Shown here: positions 17,281 to 25,930 of the stretch, piece after piece
Layout of the letters: each line of letters opens with the position of its first letter
Position numbering within the stretch: position 1 is the first letter of the stretch
Source of the DNA: NORP23 sp050302475
GTDB lineage: Bacteria > Pseudomonadota > Alphaproteobacteria > Rhodobacterales > Rhodobacteraceae
Direction of reading: 5' to 3'
Length of the DNA: 64,000 nucleotides
Assembly: GCA_050302475.1 (NCBI GenBank)
Contig: JBNLBF010000005.1
Coordinates: 1-64,000, forward strand
The notes under the pieces: generated by a model
Seen by the model: only the letters and a program-made list of their open reading frames with translations
The model's database searches: none
What the model was told of the DNA's origin: nothing
Program-made: the position numbers and the translations under genes

Positions 17281-18492
17281 TCAAACCCGCTCGATAATGG
17301 TTGCGGCACCCATGCCGGACGCGATGCACAGCGTGGCGAGGCCGGTTTCCTTGTCGGCGCGTTCCATTTCATCGAGCAGTGTGCCGATGATCATGGCGCC
17401 CGTGGCTCCCAGCGGGTGGCCCATGGCGATTGCTCCGCCATTCACGTTGACCTTGTCGTCGGACACGTTGAACGCCTGCATGAACCGAAGGACAACGGCG
17501 GCGAAGGCTTCGTTGACCTCGAACAGGTCGATGTCCGAAATGCTCATCCCACTCTCGCGCAGGATTTTTTCGGTCGCGGGGACAGGGCCGGTCAGCATGA
17601 TGGTGGGGTCAGTGCCGATCTTGGCGGTGGCTTTGATGCGGGCACGGGGTTTGAGGCCGTTCCGCTCGCCAAATTCCTTGTCGCCGACCAGAATGGCCGC
17701 TGCGCCATCCACGATGCCGGACGAGTTACCCGCGTGATGCACATGGTTGATCCGCTCAAGATGCGGGTATTTCAGTATGGCGACTTTGTCGAAGCCGGGC
17801 ATGACCTCGCCCATCTGCTGAAAGGCGGGGTTGAGCGCGCCGAGCGCCTGCATATCCGTGCCCGGGCGCAGATATTCGTCGCGATCCAGAATCGTCAGGC
17901 CGTTCTGATCCTTCACCGGCACCACGGATTTGGCGAAACGGTTGTCTTCCCACGCGGCTACGGCCCTTCTCTGGGATTCCACGGCCAAAGCATCGCAATC
18001 ATCGCGGCTGAAGCCATATTCGGTGGCGATAATGTCTGCCGAAATCCCCTGCGGCACAAAATAGGTTTCCATCGCCAGTGTCGGGTCCACGGCAATCGCC
18101 GCACCGTCCGAACCCATCGGGATACGGCTCATCATCTCGACCCCGCCAGCGACATAGGCATGACCCGCGCCGCCTTTGACTTGGTTGGCGGCCATGTTTG
18201 TGGCCTCCATGCCGGACGCACAGAAACGGTTGATGGAAATCCCCGGGACACTTTCGTGGAAATTCGATTTCAGCACGGCGGAACGGGCCAGACAGCCGCC
18301 CTGTTCCTTCACCTGCGTGACGTTGCCCCAGATCACATCTTCGATCTGGGTGGTGTCCAGATTGTTGCGCTCCTGCAATGCGTTCAGCACATTCGCGGAC
18401 AGGCTGACGGCGGTCACTTCATGCAGCGATCCGTCGGCGCGGCCTTTGCCACGGGGGGAGCGGACGGCGTCATAGATATAGGCTTCGGTCAT
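17281..18492 (-). CDS. fadA: Acetyl-CoA acyltransferase (thiolase), beta-oxidation beta subunit
   Basis: Thiolase of 403 residues that cleaves 3-ketoacyl-CoA to acetyl-CoA and a shortened acyl-CoA. The nucleophilic Cys lies in INRFCASGMEATNMAANQV (about residue 92), the catalytic His in GGAIAMGHPLGATGAM and the second Cys in CIASGMGAATII at the C-terminus. Start MTEAYIYDAVRSPRGKGRAD with GGAGG upstream. It partners FadB, from which it is separated by the NADAR gene. A biosynthetic acetoacetyl-CoA thiolase is the alternative, but the operon context favours degradation. Confidence 0.93.
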   Translation of the reverse strand: MTEAYIYDAVRSPRGKGRADGSLHEVTAVSLSANVLNALQERNNLDTTQIEDVIWGNVTQVKEQGGCLARSAVLKSNFHESVPGISINRFCASGMEATNMAANQVKGGAGHAYVAGGVEMMSRIPMGSDGAAIAVDPTLAMETYFVPQGISADIIATEYGFSRDDCDALAVESQRRAVAAWEDNRFAKSVVPVKDQNGLTILDRDEYLRPGTDMQALGALNPAFQQMGEVMPGFDKVAILKYPHLERINHVHHAGNSSGIVDGAAAILVGDKEFGERNGLKPRARIKATAKIGTDPTIMLTGPVPATEKILRESGMSISDIDLFEVNEAFAAVVLRFMQAFNVSDDKVNVNGGAIAMGHPLGATGAMIIGTLLDEMERADKETGLATLCIASGMGAATIIERV

Positions 18493-18504
18493 GTTTCCTC
18501 CGGT

Positions 18505-19131
18505 TCAGACGACGACCGGTTTGGTCGGCATCAAATCATATGGGTGTTGCCAGCCGGGTTGGGCCGCGATGCGGTCCAGCCAGGCGTCAATATTTGGGTA
18601 ATCCTTGCGGTCAAACCCGAACGGTTCGGGGTAGAACAGGTAGCCGCAGCAGGAAATGTCGGCCAGCGAGATGCTGTCGCCGACCAGCCAGTCGCGGTCG
18701 GCCAGCGCCATTTCCAGGGTGGCGAGCGCCGCCTTGACGCGCCCCTGCATGAAGGCAATCGCCTCGGCCGGGCGTTTGGCCTCGGGCAGGAAATTCATGA
18801 TGAACCGCGTTGCCCCGGCTTGTGAGGACATTTTGTGATTGTCCCACAGGACCCAGCGCAGGACCTCGTCTTTTTCCTCCTGCGTCTTGCCGTCGAATTT
18901 CCCGGTTTTGCGGGCGATGTGATATTGCATCACGCCGGACTGGGTGAAGGTGCGGTCGCCGTCGATCAGCACCGGCACCTCGCCCATCACGTTGATCTTG
19001 CGAAATTCGGGGGTGCGGGCTTCGCCATTGAAGAAATCGACAAAGATCGGTTCCCACTCGACATCGGCAAGGGCCAGCGTCAGGGCGGCTTTGTAGCTGT
19101 TTCCGGACTGGCCGAAGCAATATAATTTCAT
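18505..19131 (-). CDS. Glutathione S-transferase family protein
   Basis: 208-residue cytosolic GST. N-terminal thioredoxin-like domain with MKLYCFGQSGNSYKAALTLA and the cis-Pro/glutathione-binding stretch MGEVPVLIDGDRTFTQSGV (about residues 50-68), then an all-helical C-terminal domain with DWLVGDSISLADISCCGYL. It lies 12 bases upstream of the thiolase in the beta-oxidation operon; its role there is not established and could be detoxification or isomerisation of an acyl-CoA-derived electrophile. Confidence 0.9.
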   Translation of the reverse strand: MKLYCFGQSGNSYKAALTLALADVEWEPIFVDFFNGEARTPEFRKINVMGEVPVLIDGDRTFTQSGVMQYHIARKTGKFDGKTQEEKDEVLRWVLWDNHKMSSQAGATRFIMNFLPEAKRPAEAIAFMQGRVKAALATLEMALADRDWLVGDSISLADISCCGYLFYPEPFGFDRKDYPNIDAWLDRIAAQPGWQHPYDLMPTKPVVV

Positions 19132-19151
19132 CTCTCTCCCCCTTCGAGATT

Positions 19152-19361
19152 TTAGTCTGGTGCGCCATATTCGGCGATGAAGTCATCAAACACGGCGTCC
19201 AGTTTGTCAGCGTCCGCGAAATCGTCCAGCCGTTCCAGCAGCACCGTCAGCAGATAGTTATTGCCGAGCTTGTAGCTGTCATTCAATTGACGGAGGCGCG
19301 CATAGGCGTCCTCCGTCAAATTCATCGAGCGTTTGACCGGCAGTGTCAGGCGCTTGGGCAT
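19152..19361 (-). CDS. Small conserved-looking protein, 69 residues
   Basis: Small soluble protein starting MPKRLTLPVKRSMNLTEDAY. Its ATG shares a base with the acyl-CoA dehydrogenase stop (TAATG); a longer frame to 19424 reads into that gene and is rejected. A basic N-terminus, then a predicted helix (TEDAYARLRQLNDSY) and an acidic tail resemble ribbon-helix-helix-like small regulators, but I cannot assign a family. Base composition matches the neighbours, so unlike the NADAR gene it looks native to the operon. Confidence 0.65.
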   Translation of the reverse strand: MPKRLTLPVKRSMNLTEDAYARLRQLNDSYKLGNNYLLTVLLERLDDFADADKLDAVFDDFIAEYGAPD

Positions 19362-21139
19362 TAAAAGGCTTCGGCGGTCAGCGACATAACAGGCTCTGCA
19401 CCGGACTGGATACGGGCAAGGCAAAGCGCCGTTTCCGGCAATTGCCGCGCCATGTAATAGCGCCCGGTCACCAGCTTGTTTTCGTAAAACGCTGTGTCAG
19501 ATGCGCCATTTTCAAGTGCTTCCATCGAGGCTTTCGCCATTTCCGCCCACATCAGGCCCAGACAGACATGCCCGAACAGATGCATGAAATCGCTGGATCC
19601 GGCGAGGGCCGCGTGCGGGTTTTTCATGCCTTCCTGCATGAAATACATCGCGGCTGCTTGCAGGTCCTTGGACCCGGCTTTCAGCGGGTCGAGGAAGTCG
19701 CGCTTCAGATCGGCGTTATCTTCGTTTTCCTTGATGAAGGATTTCACGATGTCAAAGAAGGCCATTACATGTTTGCCGCCATCTGCTGCCAGTTTGCGCC
19801 CGACAAGGTCCAGCGCCTGAACGCCGTTGGCCCCTTCGTAAATCATCGGGATGCGGGCGTCGCGGACGAACTGGCTGGCGCCGGTTTCTTCGATATAGCC
19901 GTGGCCGCCATAAAGCTGTTGCGCCTTGACGGTTGAATCGAACCCTTTGTCGGTCAGGAAACCTTTGATGACAGGTGTCAGCAGGGAGATCAGCCCTTCG
20001 GCATCCGCGTCCTGTGCCCGCGCGGCGCGGTCGATCAGGGTGCCGCCGTAAAGAATGAAGGCACGGCCCCCTTCGACAAAACTTTTCTGATCCATCAGCG
20101 CGCGGCGCACATCGGGATGCACGATAATCGGGTCCGCCGGACCGTCCGGGTTTTTCGGGCCAGTCACATCGCGGCCTTGCAGCCGTTCCTTGGCATAGGC
20201 CGCGGCGTTTTCATAGGCAATCGCCGCCATCGCAACCCCTTGAAGACCCACGGAAATGCGGGCTTCGTTCATCATGGTGAACATAGCGCGCAGGCCCTTA
20301 TGTTCTTCGCCCAGCAGATAGCCGGTGGAGCCGTCATAGTTCATCACGCAGGTCGAGGAGCCATGAATGCCCATTTTCTCTTCCAGTTTGGAACAGACGA
20401 CATTGTTGTGATTGCCGAGGGAACCATCCTCGTTGACGATAAATTTCGGCACGATAAACAGGGAGATTCCTTTCACACCATCCGGTCCCCCCGGGATTTT
20501 CGCGAGTACCAGATGGATGATGTTGTCGGCCATGTCATGATCACCGGAGGAGATGAAAATCTTCGTCCCCGTGATCGCGTAAGTCCCGTCATCCTGCGGC
20601 ACGGCCTTGGTGCGCAACAGGCCCAGATCGGTGCCGGAATGCGGCTCTGTCAGGTTCATGGTCGCGGTCCATTCGGCAGTGACCATTTTCGGCAGGAAGG
20701 TGTTTTTCTGTTCTTCGGTCCCGTAAGCATGGATTGTCGAATATGCCCCATGCGTCAGGCCGGCATACATGTTGAGGCCCATGTTCGCGGATACCTGCAT
20801 CTCGCCCACGGCGGCGGACAGAATGTAAGGCATGCCCTGACCCCCATATTCAGGATCGCAATCCAGCGTCGGCCAGCCGCCTTCACGCAGCTGATCGAAG
20901 GCCTCCTTGAACCCGGTCGGCGTGCGGACGACACCGTTTTCCAGTTTGCAGCCCTCGACGTCGCCAATGGCGTTTAGTGGGTGCAGTACGTCGCGGCAGA
21001 GCTTGCCGGATTCTTCCAGCACGGCGGAGGTGAAATCGGGTTCCAGCTCGTTATAGCCGGGAATGTCACTGTCCTGCACCTTGAGGACGTCGTGGAGAAT
21101 GAAATGGAAATCCTTGAGGGGCGGGGTGTAAGTGGTCAT
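19361..21139 (-). CDS. Acyl-CoA dehydrogenase, long (DmdC-like) form
   Basis: FAD-dependent enzyme that makes the trans-2-enoyl-CoA in the first oxidation step. At 592 residues it belongs to the long form with an extra C-terminal domain, the size class of DmdC (methylmercaptopropionyl-CoA dehydrogenase) and related acyl-CoA dehydrogenases. Motifs: MNLTEPHSGTDLGLLRTKA, KIFISSGDHDM, and the active-site Glu region MIYEGANGVQALDLVGRKL. Located between the MerR regulator and the other beta-oxidation genes. General fatty acyl-CoA is the safer substrate guess than sulfur compounds, as no other dmd gene is in the window. Confidence 0.92.
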   Translation of the reverse strand: MTTYTPPLKDFHFILHDVLKVQDSDIPGYNELEPDFTSAVLEESGKLCRDVLHPLNAIGDVEGCKLENGVVRTPTGFKEAFDQLREGGWPTLDCDPEYGGQGMPYILSAAVGEMQVSANMGLNMYAGLTHGAYSTIHAYGTEEQKNTFLPKMVTAEWTATMNLTEPHSGTDLGLLRTKAVPQDDGTYAITGTKIFISSGDHDMADNIIHLVLAKIPGGPDGVKGISLFIVPKFIVNEDGSLGNHNNVVCSKLEEKMGIHGSSTCVMNYDGSTGYLLGEEHKGLRAMFTMMNEARISVGLQGVAMAAIAYENAAAYAKERLQGRDVTGPKNPDGPADPIIVHPDVRRALMDQKSFVEGGRAFILYGGTLIDRAARAQDADAEGLISLLTPVIKGFLTDKGFDSTVKAQQLYGGHGYIEETGASQFVRDARIPMIYEGANGVQALDLVGRKLAADGGKHVMAFFDIVKSFIKENEDNADLKRDFLDPLKAGSKDLQAAAMYFMQEGMKNPHAALAGSSDFMHLFGHVCLGLMWAEMAKASMEALENGASDTAFYENKLVTGRYYMARQLPETALCLARIQSGAEPVMSLTAEAF

Positions 21140-21151
21140 TCGTGCCTCCGG

Positions 21152-21550
21152 TTATTCTGCTGCGAGTTTAACACCGCGGTGTGACAGTTCGGTTTCGAAC
21201 CAAGTCAGTTGTTCTTTGAGGTCGTCGATCGCCTCGTTCAGCTCGTCGCGCTGCTCCTCCATGACCTGCAGGCGTTCCTGTGCCAGTTCATAGGTCTTGG
21301 TCAGCTGCGTCGTCTGCTGGTCGCCCAGATCGTAAAGGTTGAGCAGCTGGCGAATTTCTTCGAGGCTGAAGCCAAACCGTTTGCCTTGCAGGATCAGCTT
21401 CAGGCGTGCGCGGTCGCGTTTGGTGAACAGGCGTTTCTGTCCCTCGCGGATTGGGAAAATAAGTTCTTTGGCTTCATAAAATCGCAATGTGCGTGGTGTT
21501 ACATCAAATTTGTCGCACATCTGGCCGATGGTCATCAGATCGTCGGTCAT
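21152..21550 (-). CDS. MerR-family transcriptional regulator of the beta-oxidation operon
   Basis: 132-residue regulator with an N-terminal MerR winged helix (MTIGQMCDKFDVTPRTLRFY, then LFTKRDRARLKLILQGKRFG) and a C-terminal coiled coil rich in Glu/Gln. No Cys metal-ligand set is present at the C-terminus, which fits the LiuR-like group that controls branched-chain or fatty-acid degradation rather than metal sensors. First gene of the operon that continues through acyl-CoA dehydrogenase, GST, thiolase and FadB; a matching palindrome lies 32 bases upstream of its start. Confidence 0.88.
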   Translation of the reverse strand: MTDDLMTIGQMCDKFDVTPRTLRFYEAKELIFPIREGQKRLFTKRDRARLKLILQGKRFGFSLEEIRQLLNLYDLGDQQTTQLTKTYELAQERLQVMEEQRDELNEAIDDLKEQLTWFETELSHRGVKLAAE

Positions 21551-21581
21551 GCAGAATCTCTCCGTGGTTAATGGTTGTCCT

Positions 21582-21595
21582 TTACGTCAACGTAA
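21582..21595. promoter_or_regulatory. Candidate operator of the MerR (LiuR-like) regulator
   Basis: Palindrome TTACGT-CA-ACGTAA, flanked by T and G, 32 bases before the MerR start codon. It resembles the TTACGT...ACGTAA half sites described for LiuR-type MerR regulators of acyl-CoA degradation. Position and symmetry are seen; the regulator pairing is inferred. Confidence 0.55.
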
Positions 21596-21716
21596 GCTTC
21601 ACGTGCTGATAATTCAACTCACGGTTTCGTGAACGTCGCGTCAACCTGCGGGTTGGCAGGCTGACAGCGATTTTCAGCAATTCAGAATGATTTCGACCAA
21701 CACTTTCATAGCGCAG

Positions 21717-21986
21717 TTACGCGCGGCCGTGAGACACTTTCGCGTCGATACAAGGGGGCTGGCTGCCGTGCACCCGTGTCGTCGAAGGAGGATATTTCTC
21801 CATATACTTGGCCGGGCGGTGGGGGCGGCGGGTGAAATCGCCGCCGCAGTTCGGGCATTTGCCACCAAGGCGCGTTTCCACGCAATCGGCACAGAAGGTG
21901 CATTCGAAGGTGCAGATCATGGCGTCGGTGGCCTCGGGCGGGAGGTCTTTGTCACAGCATTCGCAGTTGGGTTTAAGGATCAGCAT
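21717..21986 (-). CDS. DUF1272 zinc-ribbon-like protein
   Basis: 89-residue Cys-rich protein. The pattern CECCDKDLPP, then ICTFECTFCADCVETRLGGK and CPNCGGDF is that of DUF1272 proteins, which probably bind zinc through their Cys pairs; their function is unknown. A good ribosome site (AAAGGAG) lies 6 bases upstream of the ATG. The tail after residue 60 is variable and basic. Transcribed divergently from the GlxA-type regulator, with only 58 bases between. Confidence 0.85.
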   Translation of the reverse strand: MLILKPNCECCDKDLPPEATDAMICTFECTFCADCVETRLGGKCPNCGGDFTRRPHRPAKYMEKYPPSTTRVHGSQPPCIDAKVSHGRA

Positions 21987-22044
21987 TTTGGGCTCCTTTC
22001 ATTTGCCCTAGAATATCGAACGGGCATGTGGCATAAATGACAGT

Positions 22045-23016
22045 ATGACCTCGAAAACTGCCAAAGCTGTTGTTTTTGTAACCTACCCGGGTGTGAAGCT
22101 GCTGGATCTGACGGGACCGTTGCAGGTCTTTTCAGATGCGGCGCTGCATCACGGGTCAGGGTATGACGTCGAAGTCGTGTCCCAATCCGGTGGGATGGTG
22201 CGGAGTGATACCCCGATGCCCGTCGCCACATTGCCGTTTGCGGATGTGGCGGACAGCATCGATACATTGATTATCGCCGGGGGTGGCGGGGTTTTTGACG
22301 CTGTGAAGGATGCGCATTTCCTTGATGGCATTCGTGCGCTTGCCGCCCGCAGTCGGCGCATCGGCTCAATTTGCACAGGGGCTTTTGCCTTGGCGCATGC
22401 GGGATTGCTGTCGGGGCGTAGGGCGGTCACGCACTGGGATTCCTGTGATCTGTTGCGCGAGACGTTCGCAGATATCATTGTGGAAGATGACGCGATTTTC
22501 GTCAGGGACGGGCATATCTGGACCTCCGCCGGGGTGACCTCGGGGATAGATATGAGTCTGGCGATGGTGGCCGATGATATCGGGCGTGGGCCTGCGTTGG
22601 CGCTGGCGCGAAATCTGGTCTGTTACATGGTGCGCCCCGGTGGGCAGTCGCAGTTCAGCACGTCGCTGCAACATCAGCTGGAAAGCGCCACGGGACGGTT
22701 CGAGACGCTGAATGCCTGGATCACCGACAATCTGTCCGCCCCGCTGACGGTCGAAGATCTAGCCGACAAAGCGATGATGAGCCCACGCAATTTCGCCCGT
22801 CTGTATCGGTCAGAAACCGGAATAACCCCCGCCAAAGCGGTGGAGCGTATGCGGGTGGAGGCTGCCTGTCGTCTGCTGGAGGAATCCGATTTGCCCTTGG
22901 CCACAATCGCCAGTCGCTGCGGGTTTCATGATGATGAGCGGTTCCGCCGTGCGTTCGCGCGGGCGCGAAACATTGCGCCGGGGGAATACCGTCAGCGCTT
23001 TGGCCACGCCAACTGA
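22045..23016 (+). CDS. GlxA-family AraC-type transcriptional regulator
   Basis: 323-residue regulator with an N-terminal DJ-1/PfpI-like ligand domain (residues about 8-180, with IGSICTGAFALAHAGLLSG, Cys at 110) and a C-terminal AraC helix-turn-helix (from about 215: LADKAMMSPRNFARLYRSET, then LATIASRCGFHDDERFRRAF). GlxA-type proteins control degradation of amines and quaternary ammonium compounds in related bacteria, but no such genes are adjacent, so the target is unknown. It ends next to the convergent putative metal transporter stop. Confidence 0.9.
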   Translation: MTSKTAKAVVFVTYPGVKLLDLTGPLQVFSDAALHHGSGYDVEVVSQSGGMVRSDTPMPVATLPFADVADSIDTLIIAGGGGVFDAVKDAHFLDGIRALAARSRRIGSICTGAFALAHAGLLSGRRAVTHWDSCDLLRETFADIIVEDDAIFVRDGHIWTSAGVTSGIDMSLAMVADDIGRGPALALARNLVCYMVRPGGQSQFSTSLQHQLESATGRFETLNAWITDNLSAPLTVEDLADKAMMSPRNFARLYRSETGITPAKAVERMRVEAACRLLEESDLPLATIASRCGFHDDERFRRAFARARNIAPGEYRQRFGHAN

Positions 23017-24162
23017 TCAGTTCATGAAGCCGGGCGCAAAGACATAGAAGCCATAGCCCACAATCACCGCCGGGATGGTCGAATAGAGCGTCGCCATAAT
23101 CGCGGCCTTTGGGCTGAGTGCAATTGCCGGGAACAGCGCGTCGCCATCATTCGAGATCGCATTACCGATCAGCGCCGCAAACGGGATTAGCCCGTTGATA
23201 TAGAGTGTCGTCACCAGCACCTGCGGCCCACAGCCAGGGATCAGACCGATCAATATGCCCATCAGCGGCAGTAGCGGCGCGACAGAGGCGAACAGCGCCT
23301 GCAAATCCACGCCTGTGAAGGTCACGATATAATCATAGGCCAGATAAGCCCCAATAACCCAGACAGAGATAAAGCTCGTTTCCTCGGCTGCACGGGTGAG
23401 GGGGGAGTCGGAGTCATTTGTCATCGCCTGTACAGGCGAAGTCGTCCAGACATAGAGTCCAATGGCCGTCCCCAGCAGGCCCACAATGGGCATGAAGACG
23501 CCATATGTGGCTTCCAGATCCAGCTGCGCCAGCTGCGAGATGCCCATGATCAGGCCCGGGATGACAACGGCAACGTAGCCGAGGTCCTTCCACCGGGTGC
23601 GCCCGATGAACGGGGCCAAGTCGCCGGTCGCAAACGCGCTGCCGCGATAGTCAAATTTATTAAATTTATCAACAATATAACCGGTGATGATGCCGACAGC
23701 GAATGATAGCGGAAGAACCACCATCGCGGCATCCGGACGGGTTGCAATCAGCAGGAACGCCGCATCCCCCATCGTGGCCGTCAGCGTGGCGACAACCGCC
23801 CCAAATCCGACATTACCGGAGGTATAGGCCGCCACCACGACAACCGCGCCACCACAGCCTGGTGTTGTCCCAAGCAAGGCCGCCAACGGAACCTGAAATC
23901 CGCGTGCATTTCGCAGCGCGTTGCCCAGATTGAACCGAAACAGCCGCTCAGCCCCGTAAAAGATCAGCAGGGTTGTCGCCACGAAGGCCGACACCTGCAC
24001 ATAGGCGTCGGTCATCAGGCCGCGGGTCAGGGCGCCCAGTTCCCCCGGCGCCGCCGCCAGCGCCAGAAAAGCCATCGAGACCAGCAACCGTTTCGTGCGA
24101 AACGGGCCAATTTTCTCGGGTAAACCGATGGAGGATTTTTCTGTGACGATGTCCGTCGGCAT
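23017..24162 (-). CDS. Putative manganese/metal transporter (ArsP_2-like membrane protein)
   Basis: 381-residue membrane protein with about ten hydrophobic segments and two similar halves carrying GTTPGCGGAVVVVAAYTSG and LIGLIPGCGPQVLVTTLYING, the repeated G-x-x-P-G-C-G motif of the family annotated as putative manganese transporter. I took the ATG at 24162; a TTG three codons upstream is possible. A Fur/Mur-like palindrome lies just upstream, which supports metal-responsive expression. Direction and substrate (Mn, Fe or other) are not proven by sequence. Confidence 0.75.
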   Translation of the reverse strand: MPTDIVTEKSSIGLPEKIGPFRTKRLLVSMAFLALAAAPGELGALTRGLMTDAYVQVSAFVATTLLIFYGAERLFRFNLGNALRNARGFQVPLAALLGTTPGCGGAVVVVAAYTSGNVGFGAVVATLTATMGDAAFLLIATRPDAAMVVLPLSFAVGIITGYIVDKFNKFDYRGSAFATGDLAPFIGRTRWKDLGYVAVVIPGLIMGISQLAQLDLEATYGVFMPIVGLLGTAIGLYVWTTSPVQAMTNDSDSPLTRAAEETSFISVWVIGAYLAYDYIVTFTGVDLQALFASVAPLLPLMGILIGLIPGCGPQVLVTTLYINGLIPFAALIGNAISNDGDALFPAIALSPKAAIMATLYSTIPAVIVGYGFYVFAPGFMN

Positions 24163-24179
24163 TTTTATCAAACCTGCAC

Positions 24180-24202
24180 TTGCGAATTATTCTCAATTGC
24201 AA
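24180..24202. promoter_or_regulatory. Fur/Mur-type metal-responsive box (candidate)
   Basis: Imperfect palindrome on the minus strand, TTTGCAATTGAGAATAATTC followed by GCAA, between the putative Mn transporter (start 24162) and the divergent MATE gene (24274). TGAGAATAATT is the core of Fur-family boxes, and the TGCAA/TTGCA ends fit the Mn-sensing Mur variant of Alphaproteobacteria. It is 18 bases upstream of the transporter start. Confidence 0.55.
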
Positions 24203-24273
24203 AATAGTGATTTGGCTGGAATATGCAAGCAGAATCATCACACACTCACCAATCGGTGACATCGGGGCAGGGT

Positions 24274-25623
24274 ATGAGCACAGAAAATCAGCAGATCACC
24301 AGCAAACGCGTGCTGAATGTCGCAATTCCGATTGTGATTTCGAATGCCACCTATCCGATCCTCGGTGCCGTTGATACGGGCGTGGTCGGCCAGATTGGCG
24401 AGGCGGCACCTATCGGCGCCGTTGGGATCGGCGCGATCATTTTGTCGATGGTGTTCTGGATATTCGGCTTTTTACGGATGGGAACAACCGGGTTGGTGGC
24501 GCAGGCACGCGGGTCAGGGGATATCCCGGAAACCGGCGCACTGCTGGTGCGTGGCCTGATGATCGGGTTTGCCGGCGGTCTGCTGTTCATCCTGCTGCAA
24601 TTGCCGCTGTTCTGGGGCGCATTCCAAATCTCTCCCGCCTCGGTGGAGGTCGAAGGACTGGCGCGAGATTACCTTGGTATTCGCATCTATGGCGGTCCGG
24701 CGGCGATTGCGCTTTATGCGATTACCGGCTGGCTGATTGCGCTGGAACGCACACGGGCGGTGCTGCTGTTGCAGGTCTATATCAACGGCATGAACATCCT
24801 GTTGGATGTGTGGTTCGTGCTCGGCCTCAACTGGGGTGTCGAGGGGGTGGCGATTGCCACGCTGATCTCTGAGTGGAGCGGGCTTCTGCTTGGGCTCTGG
24901 CTGTGCCGCGCGGCCTTTGCCGGGGATCAATGGCGTGACTGGGCGCGCGTGTTTGATCGGGTAAAGATCAAACATATGGCAGCGGTGAATGGCGACATCA
25001 TGGTACGCTCGCTGCTGCTGCAAGCCAGTTTCCTGACCTTCATGTTCCTTGGCGCCGGGCTGGGGGATGTGACGCTAGCCTCCAACCAGATCCTGATGCA
25101 GTTCGTATCGATCACAGCCTTTGCGCTGGACGGTTTTGCCTTCGCGGCTGAGGCATTGGTCGGTCAGGCGCTGGGCGCGAAAAACCGGGCGCAACTGCGT
25201 CGGGCAGCGCTTTTGTCCAGCTATTGGGCCTTTGGGTCAGCGATTGTGCTGGCGGCGGGGTTCGCACTGATCGGGCCGTGGATGATCGACGTGATGGCCA
25301 AAGCGCCGGAGGTCCAGGCCGAGGCGCGCATATATCTGTGGTGGATGATCCTGTTCCCACTGATCGGTCTGCCCAGCTGGATGTTCGACGGGATATTTAT
25401 CGGCGCCACCCGCACCCGCGACATGCGGGTGGCGATGTTTCAATCGGTAATGGTCTATGTGCCCAGCCTAGCGATCACTGTGCCGCTGATGGGCAATCAC
25501 GGCCTGTGGCTGTCGATGTTCGTCTTTGTCGTCGCAAGGGCGCTGACATTATGGCGCTACTACCCGGGGTTGGAGGCAGAGGCTACAGGATCGCCATCAC
25601 CGACTCCGGCGGGCGGCCAATAG
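24274..25623 (+). CDS. MATE-family efflux transporter (DinF type)
   Basis: 449-residue exporter with twelve hydrophobic segments in two halves, of the DinF branch. Early stretch VAIPIVISNATYPILGAVDT, then GFLRMGTTGLVAQARGSGD, and in the second half ALDGFAFAAEALVGQALGAK; all are typical of MATE multidrug/oxidant efflux proteins, which run on proton or sodium gradients. The ATG at 24274 has a GGGG-rich ribosome site; an upstream ATG at 24223 is less likely. The 3' end overlaps the convergent arsC gene by 41 bases. Confidence 0.92.
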   Translation: MSTENQQITSKRVLNVAIPIVISNATYPILGAVDTGVVGQIGEAAPIGAVGIGAIILSMVFWIFGFLRMGTTGLVAQARGSGDIPETGALLVRGLMIGFAGGLLFILLQLPLFWGAFQISPASVEVEGLARDYLGIRIYGGPAAIALYAITGWLIALERTRAVLLLQVYINGMNILLDVWFVLGLNWGVEGVAIATLISEWSGLLLGLWLCRAAFAGDQWRDWARVFDRVKIKHMAAVNGDIMVRSLLLQASFLTFMFLGAGLGDVTLASNQILMQFVSITAFALDGFAFAAEALVGQALGAKNRAQLRRAALLSSYWAFGSAIVLAAGFALIGPWMIDVMAKAPEVQAEARIYLWWMILFPLIGLPSWMFDGIFIGATRTRDMRVAMFQSVMVYVPSLAITVPLMGNHGLWLSMFVFVVARALTLWRYYPGLEAEATGSPSPTPAGGQ

Positions 25624-25930
25624 CGGCTTTGCCGTTCGCGAAGACCACCGGACGCTCGATCAGTTCGGGGTGCTGGACCATTGCATCGATCAGGGCGTTC
25701 TCGTCGGCGTCGGCCAGGTTCAGCTCTTTATATATGGCTTCCCCTTTGCGGATAAAATCGCTGGCGGACATGTCCAGCAGTTCCAGTGCGCGGACCAGTT
25801 CCTCGCGTCGTGGCACGTCGACCTTGTAGGGGACGACGACCGGGGCTTCACCGGCGTCTTCCAGCAGGGCGAGGGTCTGGCGGGATTTGGAACAGCGCGG
25901 GTTGTGCCAGATGATCGGATTTACAGCCAT
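25583..25930 (-). CDS. arsC: Arsenate reductase (glutaredoxin type) ArsC
   Basis: 115-residue thioredoxin-fold protein. The N-terminal active-site stretch IIWHNPRCSKSRQTLALLED holds the single catalytic Cys of glutaredoxin-coupled arsenate reductases, and the C-terminal ERPVVFANGKAAIGRPPESV carries the conserved Arg and cis-Pro region. It reduces arsenate to arsenite; some homologues are Spx/YfgD-like without proven activity. Last gene of an overlapping three-gene unit (DUF952, pyrD, arsC); no arsenite exporter is nearby, though the MATE gene converges on it. Confidence 0.88.
   Translation of the reverse strand: MAVNPIIWHNPRCSKSRQTLALLEDAGEAPVVVPYKVDVPRREELVRALELLDMSASDFIRKGEAIYKELNLADADENALIDAMVQHPELIERPVVFANGKAAIGRPPESVMAIL

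Noticed and set aside
17086..18825. 579-codon plus-strand open frame across the thiolase gene
   Set aside because: Mirror of fadA and the ends of its neighbours; no start context and no recognisable protein motif.
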